47,354 nucleotides of DNA from Holosporaceae bacterium (GCA_031257475.1 JAIROP010000016.1:1-47354), one strand, 5' to 3'. Positions 1-8,612 are shown, numbered from the stretch's first letter. Notes: generated by a model not told the origin, from the letters alone. Numbers and translations: made by a program.

Positions 1-1623
1 TGTCCTTTTCACAACGAAAAAACTGGTTCTCTAAAGATTGATTCAGACAAAGGATATTATTATTGTTTCGGGTGCGGAGCCCACGGGGACGTAATAACCT
101 TCGTGCAAAACTTTGATAAAATCAGTTTTGGTGAAGCTGTGGAATATCTTGCCAATTTCTATGGAGTTCCCTTACCTCATCATAAGGAAAAAGCTTTTAC
201 GGATCCCAGTAGACCTGTCTACGATGCAATGGTCGTGATAAAAAATTGGTTTATTAGGCAGCTAAATGGGCCGGCTGGAGAGGATGCTAGGCAATACATA
301 AAATCTCGTGGAATTTCCCCGAAATCCATCGAGATGTTTCAACTGGGATTTGCTCCCAATGACCTGGATCTGTTGAAACATCTCAGGAGTAGAGAGATTT
401 CTGTAGATGTGCTATTAAAGACTGGAGTTTTTTACCGCTCCAAATACCACGGTGAAATTATAAATCGTTACAGTGGTCGTCTGATATTTCCAATTTTAGA
501 CAGCATTGGTAAATGTGTGGGATTTGGCGGAAGGATCATTGGCAAAGATGAGAAGACAGCCAAATATATTAATTCTCCAGAAAGTGCAATTTTCGTCAAA
601 AGCGACCATCTCTACGGATATTTTTTGGCCAAGCGAGGTGAAACCCGGGAACTAATTTTGGTGGAGGGATACCTGGATGTAATATCTCTGCATCAAGCAG
701 GATTTGACGGAGCAGTGGCTCCGTTGGGAACGTCCATCAGTGAAACCCAAATAAACATGTGCTGGAATGTGAGTGATAATCCCATCGTATCCCTGGATGG
801 AGACGGTGCAGGAATCAAAGCGTCCTACAGATGGGTGGATAAGATGCTGCTGTCGCTTAGGGCGGGTCAGTCCTTCAGATTTGCGAAATTGCCACAGGGA
901 GCTGATCCCAATCAGTTGGTGTCCGCTAATCAGCTTGATGTGGTCCGAAGCGCTATCTCCAATGCTGTTCCCCTATCCGATTGGATCTGGGATGGTGCTT
1001 TCCTGCTTTACCCATCTGAAACTCCAGAACAGAAAGCCGCAATAGTAAAAATGCTTATTTCCAAGGCCTACACCATTCCTGACGTCTCAGTTAGAAAATT
1101 GTATATACAAGCCATAAGGGAAAAAGAAAGGGATCTCTACCGCAGCAAAGTTAAAATTATTGCGAAAAAAGGGAATATTCGTCCCGTGATTCCAGTGAAG
1201 GAAAAACTGGAAAAAATTTTTATTGTAACTATCCTTAATCACCCCCATATTATTAGTATGGTTATAGAGAATTTGGCAAGATTAGAGCCAGGCGATTTCC
1301 AGATTAGGAAATTAAAAGAACGTATATTGGACTGCTATGAGCAGGGATGGGAAACCTATGTTGCAACCATGGCGTTACTGAAAAAAGAGCACGAAGCAGA
1401 TTTCTTGGACGTAGAACTGCATGCTAAGTTTGCCTGCGCAGATGCAACCGACGAAGAAGCTGCGCATGGATGGTTAGAGTTAGTAGACAAATACTTGGCG
1501 GATCCCCTCATGATAGCGGATTTACAAACAGCGACTTCTAATTTAAAATCAACTTTCTCAGAAGATGATTGGCAAAGATTCAGAGCTTTAAAACAGGAGC
1601 TTATTTCGCGAACCCAGAGATAG
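1..1623 (+). CDS. dnaG: DNA primase DnaG (5' end missing)
   Basis: Synthesises RNA primers for replication at the fork together with DnaB helicase. The frame is open from the first base. It begins inside the CHC2 zinc finger: CPFHNEKTGS, then CFGCGAHGDV, so the zinc-binding Cys/His residues are visible. About 40 N-terminal residues lie outside the window. The TOPRIM catalytic core follows, with the glutamate motif EGYLDVI (near base 665) and the acidic motif SLDGDGAG (near base 795). The C-terminal part is helical, as expected for the DnaB-interacting region. The visible 540 codons plus the missing part fit the usual length of about 580 residues. rpoD starts 9 bases after the stop, the classical dnaG-rpoD macromolecular synthesis pair without an adjacent rpsU. 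An internal GTG at 103 is not the start, because the zinc finger continues upstream. Confidence 0.97.
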   Translation, partial: CPFHNEKTGSLKIDSDKGYYYCFGCGAHGDVITFVQNFDKISFGEAVEYLANFYGVPLPHHKEKAFTDPSRPVYDAMVVIKNWFIRQLNGPAGEDARQYIKSRGISPKSIEMFQLGFAPNDLDLLKHLRSREISVDVLLKTGVFYRSKYHGEIINRYSGRLIFPILDSIGKCVGFGGRIIGKDEKTAKYINSPESAIFVKSDHLYGYFLAKRGETRELILVEGYLDVISLHQAGFDGAVAPLGTSISETQINMCWNVSDNPIVSLDGDGAGIKASYRWVDKMLLSLRAGQSFRFAKLPQGADPNQLVSANQLDVVRSAISNAVPLSDWIWDGAFLLYPSETPEQKAAIVKMLISKAYTIPDVSVRKLYIQAIREKERDLYRSKVKIIAKKGNIRPVIPVKEKLEKIFIVTILNHPHIISMVIENLARLEPGDFQIRKLKERILDCYEQGWETYVATMALLKKEHEADFLDVELHAKFACADATDEEAAHGWLELVDKYLADPLMIADLQTATSNLKSTFSEDDWQRFRALKQELISRTQR

Positions 1624-1632
1624 GAGGCGTGC

Positions 1633-3465
1633 ATGGCGGCAGATTTTAAAACGCAGTTTCCACAGGATACGGAGATATCCCACGAAAGCATAGTAGATGA
1701 CTCTGAGCAGGAGTTCAAGAAGCTGTTAATAACCGGTAAGGAGCGGGGATACATCACCTACGACGAGTTGAACGATGCCCTGCCCAGGGAAAAGTTTTCC
1801 ACCGAAAAAATAGATATGGCGATTTCTAGCATTACAGACATGGGGATACAGATCGTGGAAGCCGAGGATGCGGAGACAATGTCCAACGTAGAAGCGTCAC
1901 CACCGGCAGATTCCGCGGACTCCAGCGACGATCTTCTCAGGACGGATGATCCCGTACGTCTGTATCTGCGGGAGATGGGAAGTGTGGAGCTGCTATCGAG
2001 GGATGGGGAGGTGGAGCTCGCTAAAAGGATCGAGCACGGGTATCTTGAGGTTCTTAGCGGTCTGAGTGAAAGCCCTAAAACATTCGATAAATTTGAACAA
2101 TGGATTTTTGATCTAATGGATCGAAAAATTATGCTACGGGACATAGTTCAAATAGACAGCGGAAGTGGTGGTGGTGATGTTGAGTACGAAGAAAATGTTC
2201 CCAGTGAAGACGAAGACATTTCGGATAGCGACGAGTCGCTGGTAGAGAATGCCGTGGATGGCGAAAGTGTTGTTGATGAAGAGAAAATGCTGCCGGAAGT
2301 ATTGTCTCTTCTGGAGCGAGCTGTGAATCTGCACAACTTTATGAAAAAGGAAGGAATCGCTCCAGGACAGAAGGAAGAGTTGGTCTCCATAGTCCAGGCC
2401 CTAAACATTAATCAGAAGTCTGTGACCACTTTCTGTGAAGATCTATACAGACTAAATCGTAGACTTATCAAAGGGGAGACGACTCTGCTGAAATTAGCTC
2501 TGGAGAATGGCATCGGTCGGGAGGCGTTTTTCAAACATTACTATGGAAATGAGACAAATAATGCCTGGCAGGCTTCTATGCTGCGTTTTCCAACCTGGAG
2601 AAAATTTTTCGAAGTTGCCATTGATGAAATTGAAAATCACAGAGAGTTAGTAAAGGCCATAGAGAGGGAAGCCAAGTTGCTCATAGGTTCTTTCAGGAAG
2701 ATAGTATCTGATATTCAGAGGGGTGAGCGGGAAACTACCCGGGCGAAAAAGGAGATGATCGAAGCAAATCTGCGGTTGGTCATATCCATCGCAAAAAAAT
2801 ATACCAACAGGGGATTGCAATTTTTGGATCTGATCCAGGAGGGGAATATTGGATTGATGAAAGCCGTAGATAAGTTCGAATATCAGCGTGGTTACAAATT
2901 TTCAACCTATGCAACCTGGTGGATAAGACAGGCAATAACGCGTTCCATTGCCGATCAGGCCCGTACCATCCGTATTCCTGTACACATGATTGAAACCATC
3001 AACAAAATTGTGAGATCCTCTCGCCAAATGCTGAATGAAATTGGACGTGAGCCGACGCCGGAGGAACTGGCCGAATGCCTGCATATGCCCATTGAGAAGA
3101 TTCGCAAAGTCCTGAAAATAGCCAAGGAACCGATCAGTCTGGAATCTCCCATAGGTGGAGATGAAGAGGATACACATCTTGGAGATTTTATTGAGGATAA
3201 AAGTATTGCCCTGCCGGTTGAGTCTGCAGTCAATGCCAATCTGCGGGAAACCACCACGTTGGTGCTGGCGAGCCTGACGCCCAGAGAGGAGCGGGTGCTG
3301 CGAATGCGCTTTGGCATAGGCATGAACACGGATCATACCCTCGAAGAGGTTGGGCAGCAGTTTTCGGTTACCAGGGAAAGGATTCGCCAAATAGAAGCCA
3401 AGGCACTTAGGAAGCTTAAGCATCCAAGCAGATCCCGCAAGCTCAAAAGTTTCTTGGATCTATGA
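1633..3465 (+). CDS. rpoD: RNA polymerase primary sigma factor RpoD (sigma-70)
   Basis: Housekeeping sigma factor that directs RNA polymerase to -35/-10 promoters. A strong Shine-Dalgarno (AGGAGG at 1622-1627) precedes the ATG. Domains in order are region 1.1 ([11 protein letters not shown]), region 1.2 ([19 protein letters not shown]), an acidic non-conserved segment rich in Asp, Glu and Ser around residues 180-220, region 2 ([38 protein letters not shown]), region 3 ([17 protein letters not shown]) and region 4 with its helix-turn-helix ([20 protein letters not shown]). At 610 residues it has the normal length for a group 1 sigma factor with the long spacer. The promoters proposed elsewhere in this window (TTGACA / TATAAT-like) match what this sigma factor should read. 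It is co-transcribed with dnaG, and the next ORF overlaps its stop by four bases. Confidence 0.98.
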   Translation: MAADFKTQFPQDTEISHESIVDDSEQEFKKLLITGKERGYITYDELNDALPREKFSTEKIDMAISSITDMGIQIVEAEDAETMSNVEASPPADSADSSDDLLRTDDPVRLYLREMGSVELLSRDGEVELAKRIEHGYLEVLSGLSESPKTFDKFEQWIFDLMDRKIMLRDIVQIDSGSGGGDVEYEENVPSEDEDISDSDESLVENAVDGESVVDEEKMLPEVLSLLERAVNLHNFMKKEGIAPGQKEELVSIVQALNINQKSVTTFCEDLYRLNRRLIKGETTLLKLALENGIGREAFFKHYYGNETNNAWQASMLRFPTWRKFFEVAIDEIENHRELVKAIEREAKLLIGSFRKIVSDIQRGERETTRAKKEMIEANLRLVISIAKKYTNRGLQFLDLIQEGNIGLMKAVDKFEYQRGYKFSTYATWWIRQAITRSIADQARTIRIPVHMIETINKIVRSSRQMLNEIGREPTPEELAECLHMPIEKIRKVLKIAKEPISLESPIGGDEEDTHLGDFIEDKSIALPVESAVNANLRETTTLVLASLTPREERVLRMRFGIGMNTDHTLEEVGQQFSVTRERIRQIEAKALRKLKHPSRSRKLKSFLDL

Positions 3466-3905
3466 TAGCAGCCATGACTATCCAGGAAAATCTACAGATT
3501 AAAGCTGAAAATTTTGCGGAATGTGATCTAATCTCATCTCTGCTGCAGGATTCGCTGGTGTATTTTTCATTTTATTCATTCCATGAAGAAAAAAAATGCT
3601 TTCGCCTTCTGCTAAATAGATTTTGCTGGGAATTTGTGGACAAATTTGAGGAAAATCAATGTCATTTTCGTGTTCATTCGGGTCTGTACATTTACAATGT
3701 GCGTTTCATCAGCATCGATGGCAATCTAAAAGGGGAGCGATACCTGAATCTGCTGTCGCTTCACGCGTCTCCTGCTGAGGTTAATCTGATTTTTTCCGGA
3801 AGTAGAGGGATATGCCTGAGGGTGGAACAGCCGTTGATCTACCTGAAGGATTTACATGACAAATATCCAACTCCGTCTCTTCCAATCCATTCTGATTTGT
3901 ATTAG
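3462..3905 (+). CDS. DUF2948 family protein
   Basis: Small cytoplasmic protein of unknown function whose family is essentially restricted to alphaproteobacteria. Family-like features seen are an N-terminal [21 protein letters not shown], then [18 protein letters not shown], then [15 protein letters not shown], and a C-terminal [15 protein letters not shown] followed by [19 protein letters not shown]. Length (147) is usual. The ATG at 3462 overlaps the rpoD stop (ATGA), and a second ATG at 3474 is an equally possible start. In many alphaproteobacteria the family sits near murA and hisD, so its place directly behind rpoD may be lineage-specific. No catalytic motif is recognised. The family call is from memory of the pattern and is fairly secure; the function is unknown. 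Confidence 0.8.
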   Translation: MIAAMTIQENLQIKAENFAECDLISSLLQDSLVYFSFYSFHEEKKCFRLLLNRFCWEFVDKFEENQCHFRVHSGLYIYNVRFISIDGNLKGERYLNLLSLHASPAEVNLIFSGSRGICLRVEQPLIYLKDLHDKYPTPSLPIHSDLY

Positions 3906-3975
3906 AAATATTAGTGTGATTTTAACTTTTTTGCGATAAATATGTGGGTGTTTTCAGAAGATGGAGGAAGAAATG

Positions 3976-4623
3976 ATGTCATATAGGATAGGAATGTTGA
4001 GTGCTTCTGTGTGTTTGTCTCTGTTGGCTGGTCAGGCTGTTAAGGGATATCGGGATAAGCAGGATCCTGGGGAGCAGCGAGTGGAACAGTCTTGGCACTG
4101 TGACATTGGAAAAGATGGGCGCGGGACCTGGAAGAGCACGCGAGTCCGATGGGATGGTCAGAAAGAAGTAAGGGACGAGCGGGAAGGAACCGCTGTGCTG
4201 GGGAATGATGGAAAAATCCAGTACCTGGACGGTTCTGAGAATCAACCAGGAATCCTCGATGCTACTGAGAATACCGCACGACAGTCGGCACCCTCCGCAG
4301 CGGAACATCTGAGTCGGGCTTTACCGTCAGACCGGGCTTCTCGGGACTCTCACGATAACTGGGAAACTGAGGCGCAGAACCTTCTCCGCGCCATTGACTC
4401 CGAGTGGGCTGCTATACGAGTTCTTTTGGAAAAGGACTCAGAACATGCCGTCATTGCCCACCGTCGATTGAAGAAACTCAAGAAATTAGTTAAAGCCGTA
4501 GCCCAGCTTCGTGAGTCAAAAACTCAACAGGAGGCATCACCAAGACATTCAAACTCACGACATTGTTTCCATCAGTCTCGCCATCCTAGGGGCAACTTTT
4601 GGGATCATTTTTGGCTTTTCTAA
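3976..4623 (+). CDS. hypothetical exported protein
   Basis: Not recognised. A Shine-Dalgarno (GGAGGAAG, 3963-3970) points to the ATG at 3976; the ATGs at 3961 and 3973 lie within or too close to it. The N-terminus (MSYRIGMLSASVCLSLLAGQ) resembles a signal peptide. A charged, low-complexity middle follows, then a Lys/Arg-rich helical or coiled-coil stretch (VIAHRRLKKLKKLVKAVAQL). The last 30 or so residues (HSNSRHCFHQSRHPRGN and on) look unlike a real protein end. The overlapping +1 frame there encodes a clean membrane segment, so either the gene is frameshifted or a separate small gene overlaps its tail. It starts an accessory stretch that separates the rpoD block from the ffh block. Confidence 0.45.
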   Translation: MSYRIGMLSASVCLSLLAGQAVKGYRDKQDPGEQRVEQSWHCDIGKDGRGTWKSTRVRWDGQKEVRDEREGTAVLGNDGKIQYLDGSENQPGILDATENTARQSAPSAAEHLSRALPSDRASRDSHDNWETEAQNLLRAIDSEWAAIRVLLEKDSEHAVIAHRRLKKLKKLVKAVAQLRESKTQQEASPRHSNSRHCFHQSRHPRGNFWDHFWLF

Positions 4624-4669
4624 TCTGGTGAAAAACTGGCCCGTGAACCGAACGCTCAATCGGGACTGA
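4511..4669 (+). CDS. small membrane ORF overlapping the hypothetical protein, or its frameshifted C-terminus
   Basis: Read in the +1 frame relative to the preceding ORF. From a GTG at 4511 it gives 52 residues, with one convincing hydrophobic helix (IVSISLAILGATFGIIFGF) followed by a basic tail ending VNRTLNRD. This is far more protein-like than the overlapping tail of the upstream ORF. No good Shine-Dalgarno precedes the GTG. The likeliest readings are the true C-terminus of the upstream protein after a one-base change, or a small translationally coupled membrane protein of phage or mobile type. A GGGGAGGG ribosome-binding sequence immediately follows its stop and serves the next short frame. 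Confidence 0.35.
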   Translation: MSQKLNRRHHQDIQTHDIVSISLAILGATFGIIFGFSNLVKNWPVNRTLNRD

Positions 4670-4682
4670 GGGGAGGGTCATA

Positions 4683-4918
4683 ATGACTTATGAACCACTC
4701 TGGTCATTTATGCTGCGCGGCCGGCTGTACCAGTCCCTCCCTCTGGTGCTGTTCTCACAGGACCTCTGCTGTTCTTGATACAAACCATGTTCGGAGATCC
4801 TACTTTGCCAATTTTTCCTCTCTCTTTTGATATGCGGCAAGATGCGAAACTTATTGTCTATCCTTCTTATAGCCGACGTGCTTTATATTTTCTTCTTTTT
4901 ACTCCATTGGAACCCTGA
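4683..4918 (+). pseudogene. probable broken small gene in two frames
   Basis: An ATG at 4683 is preceded by a strong Shine-Dalgarno (GGGGAGGG, 4669-4676). Its frame encodes 31 residues (MTYEPLWSFMLRGRLYQSLP and on) and stops at 4778. The -1 frame is open from 4694 to a TGA at 4916-4918 and reads like protein: PLLFLIQTMFGDPTLPIF, then RQDAKLIVYPSYSRRALY. A single frame change between 4694 and 4775 would join them into a protein of about 78 residues. No homology is recognised. This may be decay of an acquired gene; a sequencing error is the alternative. Confidence 0.25.
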
Positions 4919-4985
4919 ATATCCCGTGCCCGTCTTCGGTAGATGTTGCCTAATGGGCTATGCGGGTTAGTACGCTAGGCTTTAT

Positions 4986-5286
4986 TTAGCCACCAATGTG
5001 TTCCTTTCTCATCTGCTCTGGGGAACGTGTGAGTGGTGAACTTAAATTGATCTCAGCTACTTTATTCATCCTCCCTGGTAGGATGCTCTCCCAGGTCACC
5101 CCCAGCGTAGTTCTGACGCCAGGGGGCAAAATGTTCCTTGCCACGCGCTTCGCCTCGGGGGGATCAATTGGTCGTCCAACATCTGACCTGTTAGAACTTA
5201 CTTGGGATCAACATATCCATAAAGAGCATACACCAACAATCGCCACATTGCATGGTAGCTGGATCCTCTTATGGCAACTCCATTAG
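4986..5286. other. unexplained segment with open frames on both strands and hairpins
   Basis: This DNA lies just downstream of, and partly overlaps, the end of the minus-strand secreted-protein gene. On the minus strand a frame is open from 5207 to a TAA at 4986-4988 and includes DPPEAKRVARNILPPGVRTT and TWESILPGRMNKVAEINLSS. On the plus strand a frame runs from an ATG at 4996 to 5286 and includes FILPGRMLSQVTPSVVLTPG. Neither has a good ribosome-binding site. Two inverted repeats are present: 5066-5084 (CATCCT / AGGATG, 6 bp) and 5099-5126 (CCCCC..GCGT / ACGC..GGGGG with a small internal loop). The structure suggests a conserved structured element or the remnant of a mobile element; the identity is unknown. 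Confidence 0.3.
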
Positions 5287-6181
5287 CTGCTCCGGCACCT
5301 GCTCTCACTCCCATCCCAGCAGTCGTTATTGCCTGCCCCGCCGTCCCGTTTAGATGTCTCGCGTACAAGTAAGTAAAAAGAGCAATAGCATTGTTCCTTT
5401 CTGTTTGGGCAGTAACAATATTGGAGTGTGATTTAAATTGGGCGGACGTTATCGTGGCGTGCGCTACACCGAAGAATTTCGAGAGATCGTTTGTGGCGTT
5501 TATGTCTGTTGTCAATGCCGTAAAATTAGCCGTCCAGTTGCCCCCGGCTACTAATACGGCGTCCAATGTACCTGCATATGCATCCCAGTTGTTCAACGCA
5601 TCTGCATCCCCCATGTGGGATCCTTCCAAGTTTACCGAATCCAGTGCTCCGGCGGCTATGATGGCACGAATCGCGTCGTCATGCAGAGTTCCTCTTGTTG
5701 CTGATGTCAGCTGCCCCGCTGACATCACTTCAGTTCCAGCAGACGCTCCTCCGGTGGAGAGATCGCTCATTGCACTAAAATACGCATTTGCCGCTGTCAC
5801 ATACTCTGTGCCAATTCCTTTGAATGCCTGTACCATGGGTGCAATAATAGTCGCCCCGAACGCTGCACGAACATGACCCACTCCCCAGCCCTGGGTTGTG
5901 TCCCCTAGCGGCGCTAGTGGGAGTACGTTTGACAATATAGCTGCCGCGCTGGATAGCCCCTCACGTACTTGATCTACCGCATTGTCATAAAGTCTTTGAG
6001 GAGGGGTTTTGTCCTCGATCGGCACCGCCTGACCTCTTACGCTGGTCGGGGCCAAATACCCCTCGGGAACCCTGGGTGCAACCGATCTAGCATGTCTTGC
6101 TCCTTGTGCCGAGTACACCTGCAAAGACAAGCCAGGTAATAATACCACCATCACCCCCCTCCTCAAGTTTTTCCTCATCAT
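5198..6181 (-). CDS. secreted protein of unknown function, paralogue 1
   Basis: Not recognised as a named family. An N-terminal signal-peptide-like stretch (MMRKNLRRGVMVVLLPGLSL) is followed by a Pro-rich linker (VAPRVPEGYLAPTS) and a long Ala/Gly/Thr-rich, probably helical body. There are no cysteines, as suits an exported protein. It is clearly similar over its whole length to the next upstream gene: GWGxGxxRAAxGA, FKGxGTEY, ALDSV, FKSHSN, LYARHLNG and YHAMWRLxVYAxYG are shared or nearly shared. The Shine-Dalgarno (AAAGGAGAG) and a TTGACA promoter lie immediately upstream, so it is transcribed independently of its neighbour. It is probably exported to the periplasm or surface; role unknown. 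Confidence 0.75.
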   Translation of the reverse strand: MMRKNLRRGVMVVLLPGLSLQVYSAQGARHARSVAPRVPEGYLAPTSVRGQAVPIEDKTPPQRLYDNAVDQVREGLSSAAAILSNVLPLAPLGDTTQGWGVGHVRAAFGATIIAPMVQAFKGIGTEYVTAANAYFSAMSDLSTGGASAGTEVMSAGQLTSATRGTLHDDAIRAIIAAGALDSVNLEGSHMGDADALNNWDAYAGTLDAVLVAGGNWTANFTALTTDINATNDLSKFFGVAHATITSAQFKSHSNIVTAQTERNNAIALFTYLYARHLNGTAGQAITTAGMGVRAGAGAANGVAIRGSSYHAMWRLLVYALYGYVDPK

Positions 6182-6210
6182 TTTCCGCTCTCCTTTTATT
6201 TCTTGTATTT

Positions 6211-6240
6211 ATAGTATTCTTATTCCCGTTCTGTTGTCAA
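6211..6240 (-). promoter_or_regulatory. sigma-70 promoter of secreted paralogue 1
   Basis: Read on the minus strand: -35 TTGACA (6235-6240), 18-base spacer, -10 TACTAT (6211-6216). It lies about 30 bases upstream of the ATG. Its near-consensus -35 box resembles that of the promoter of the second paralogue. Confidence 0.65.
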
Positions 6241-6650
6241 TATATCTTTCGTGTCACCTGGTCTTAACCACGTATGTGCCTCTGATTGGAATCCCTATTG
6301 TTGACTTGCTCCAGCTCGTTTTTAAGACTTAATTTGTATTGTATATTCCGGGGTTTGTCAGCCGTTGCTGGCACGCTGCTTCGGTGTTGTTCAAATAGCG
6401 AGGCGCCCCGCTTTGAAACCGGTAACTTTAACGTCAAACCTTCGCCAAGTCTGCGCCTCCTTTTTTGTTGTGTCAGGGCATTACACGGGTGGAAAGAATT
6501 TGGAAAGTGAAATAAGATGGGTCATAGGGAGGGGGCACAGAGGGGCGGCGAAGTCTGTCGGTATTGTGGGCCGCCTACCCGATTCTTGCTCTAACATCCC
6601 CATGTCCCCTGGCTGTTTTCTCAGCCCTGGCAGCACGGTCTCGAACGTTA
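6241..6650. other. long intergenic region, no gene recognised
   Basis: Non-coding stretch between the two secreted-protein paralogues. Short frames on the plus strand have no ribosome-binding site or protein-like composition. A small hairpin (GGCTG-tttttct-type loop-CAGCC, 6611-6626) lies just downstream of the minus-strand paralogue 2 but has no T-run, so it is only a weak terminator candidate. Nothing else was identified. Confidence 0.4.
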
Positions 6651-7631
6651 TTACGGATTCTTATGGCCGTACGTAGCGTACACTATCAACCTCCACATGG
6701 CATAGTATGTTTCCCCTGTTAAGGCGACACCATCCCCAGGGCCCTGGGCACCAACATTCCCCAGACTTCCGATGTGCACATTCGCAACCGCTACCCCATT
6801 TAGGTGTCTCGCGAATAGGTACAGGAAGAGGGACAGTGCTGTGTTTCTGCCCTGTTGGGCCGCTAGTACGTTCGAGTGGGACTTGAAGTTAGCTGTCGTT
6901 ATCGTAGCCACCGTTCCATTGAAAAACGTGGAGAGGTCGTTCGTATTATTTATGGCCCCGACAAGAGTTTGCAAATTTGCACTCCAGGCTCCCGCATTAA
7001 TCAAGGCGCCGTCCAATGTGTCGACATAATTGTCCCAAGCATTCAGGGCGTCTCCATTTCCTGCCGTCGAACCGTCTTGCGCCACGGAGTCCAAGGCATT
7101 GGCGAGCACAATTGTTCTTAATGCGTTGTCAAATACACGGGGTCTTGCTGCAGCCCCGAGCACTCCCGCAGGTACTATGTCGTCGTTAGCCTTAGCTCCT
7201 CCGGTTTTCAAGGTGTCCATAACGGTGATAAAAGCCCCTGTCGTTGACGCGTATTCTGTTCCAAACCCTTTAAAAACCTGAAGTATTGGGGACAGGAGAT
7301 TCGCCCCGTTGGCGGCTCTCGCGTTGCCGATGCCCCAACCCTTTGTGTTGTCCGCTTGAGGGCCTATTGCCAGCGTGTTTGCCAACATCATAGTTGGATG
7401 TCCTAGGATTTCGCATGTCACTTCCAGGGCCGATTCGTAATTCCGCTGCTCTTCGGGTCTGGCGTCCACGGGGGGCGCGACGTTCCTTATTGTCACTGGC
7501 TGTAAGAAGCCCGCGGGGGCTTTCGGTGGTGCTCCCCTGTTTCTTCCCGCTGCCTGTGATGAGGAAGGCACGCTGCACATCGCCATCAATAGCAGTGTTC
7601 CAACCCCATAGTTTAGTTTTTCTATCGTCAT
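6651..7631 (-). CDS. secreted protein of unknown function, paralogue 2
   Basis: Tandem paralogue of the 5198-6181 gene and almost the same size (326 against 327 residues). It has a signal peptide (GVGTLLLMAMCSVPSSSQAA), a Pro-rich linker (APPKAPAGFLQPVTI) and the same Ala/Gly/Asn/Thr-rich body. Conserved blocks include GWGIGNARAANGANLLSP, FKGFGTEY, ALNAWDNYVDTLDGALI, NFKSHSNVLAAQ and LFARHLNG, with an aromatic C-terminus (YYAMWRLIVYATYG). Divergence is highest in the signal region and in the segment before the C-terminal block. It has its own TTGACA promoter just downstream of the barrel-protein gene. No enzyme motif is seen. The arrangement suggests duplication of a surface or secreted antigen-like protein. 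Confidence 0.75.
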   Translation of the reverse strand: MTIEKLNYGVGTLLLMAMCSVPSSSQAAGRNRGAPPKAPAGFLQPVTIRNVAPPVDARPEEQRNYESALEVTCEILGHPTMMLANTLAIGPQADNTKGWGIGNARAANGANLLSPILQVFKGFGTEYASTTGAFITVMDTLKTGGAKANDDIVPAGVLGAAARPRVFDNALRTIVLANALDSVAQDGSTAGNGDALNAWDNYVDTLDGALINAGAWSANLQTLVGAINNTNDLSTFFNGTVATITTANFKSHSNVLAAQQGRNTALSLFLYLFARHLNGVAVANVHIGSLGNVGAQGPGDGVALTGETYYAMWRLIVYATYGHKNP

Positions 7632-7659
7632 TCTGTCTTCTCCTTTGTCTTGTTATCCT

Positions 7660-7688
7660 ACAGTAGCCTAACCGACCCCGTTTGTCAA
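7660..7688 (-). promoter_or_regulatory. sigma-70 promoter of secreted paralogue 2
   Basis: On the minus strand: -35 TTGACA (7683-7688), 17-base spacer, -10 TACTGT (7660-7665). It is followed by a Shine-Dalgarno (AAAGGAGA) before the ATG at 7631. It starts only a few bases beyond the stop of the upstream barrel-protein gene, so the two genes need not be co-transcribed. Confidence 0.65.
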
Positions 7689-7694
7689 TAGTCA

Positions 7695-8612
7695 TCACAA
7701 TATATTTTTGGTTATGGACAGGGTTATTCGGCAACTTTGTCGACTCCCAGCCAGTCTGTGCCATATACCGATTTCCGTCGGTGTGTCCGCGCCCCAGCGG
7801 TCTGGTGGTGCCCAGGATATGTCGTAATCCCCCAGCTGTACTTTTTTCCCCAAAACATAATCGCAGTCCAGTTCAATCCGGCAATATCCCAGGTTTTTTT
7901 CGCAGGACAGGCCGAACAAATTCCTGGCCATTCTCTTTTTCTGGTTTACCCCAGCCCAAGAAACATTCAATTGGTCCCACATCACCCCACAACGAAGGCC
8001 AACGATGTATCCGCAACCAACGTGCGTACCAATGCTTGCCACAATCGCTGGTGTTACTAGGTTTGACCCAGTCTGCGCCTCCCCTAGTAGATTGTTCATT
8101 TCTTTCCCCTGATACGCCGACAACCCTCCCCCTGTTTTTCTGGACCCTATTTCCACTTCCACACCTAGTTTTGCGAAATGCCCTCCGGCAAATGTATACC
8201 GGTATCCTCCACTGAGGACAAAACCAGGTTGAACGCGTTTCCCCTTGCAGAAAGGTGTTGCCGTCACATCCCGAACACTTGCGCTTGACACATTTCCTGC
8301 GTCGTCTATATCCAGTGCTACAATTCTTCCTCCAATCCCTGCTGTAGCTAACCCCCCAATAATTGTGCGAGAGATATCCCCTATGTCGCCGCCCAGGTTT
8401 TGGGCAGGTGTCCAAAATAAGTCATAATACATTTCTTCAAGCCTGATATCAGTACGGTTAGATGACAACCGGACAGCACCTCCGACATAGAACGCGTGAC
8501 CCGTCTCAAAATCGCTTGATGCTTCCTGGGGTGCTGCTTCATCATCCTCGGCAAATACTCCGGTGCATGGCAATATCAACGATAATACTCCTGCCACAAT
8601 CTTTTTTTTCAT
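7695..8612 (-). CDS. outer-membrane beta-barrel-like protein
   Basis: A classical signal peptide (MKKKIVAGVLSLILPCTGVF, cleavage probably after VFA) precedes an acidic start of the mature protein. Alternating hydrophobic and polar strands follow: HAFYVGGAVRLSSNRTDIRL, VLSGGYRYTFAGGHFAKLGV and VEIGSRKTGGG. The final stretch CRITLSITKNI could be a closing strand, although it does not end in the usual aromatic residue. The mature part has several cysteines (FCKGKR, GCGYIVGLRCG, LSCEKNLGYCRIELDC), which may form disulphides; this is unusual for small porins. The composition recalls the surface antigen or opacity-protein type of barrel of intracellular alphaproteobacteria. Its Shine-Dalgarno is GGAAAGGAG. 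A -10-like GATAAT lies at 8645-8650, without a clear -35. Confidence 0.6.
   Translation of the reverse strand: MKKKIVAGVLSLILPCTGVFAEDDEAAPQEASSDFETGHAFYVGGAVRLSSNRTDIRLEEMYYDLFWTPAQNLGGDIGDISRTIIGGLATAGIGGRIVALDIDDAGNVSSASVRDVTATPFCKGKRVQPGFVLSGGYRYTFAGGHFAKLGVEVEIGSRKTGGGLSAYQGKEMNNLLGEAQTGSNLVTPAIVASIGTHVGCGYIVGLRCGVMWDQLNVSWAGVNQKKRMARNLFGLSCEKNLGYCRIELDCDYVLGKKVQLGDYDISWAPPDRWGADTPTEIGIWHRLAGSRQSCRITLSITKNIL

Noticed and set aside
4940-4994. A tRNA-like end (sequence ending TTTAGCCACCA on the plus strand)
   Set aside because: No matching acceptor stem, T-loop or anticodon arm could be folded upstream of the CCA.
4996-5286. A 96-residue plus-strand gene
   Set aside because: No ribosome-binding site, it overlaps a better-supported minus-strand gene, and the opposite strand is equally open; reported only as an unexplained segment.
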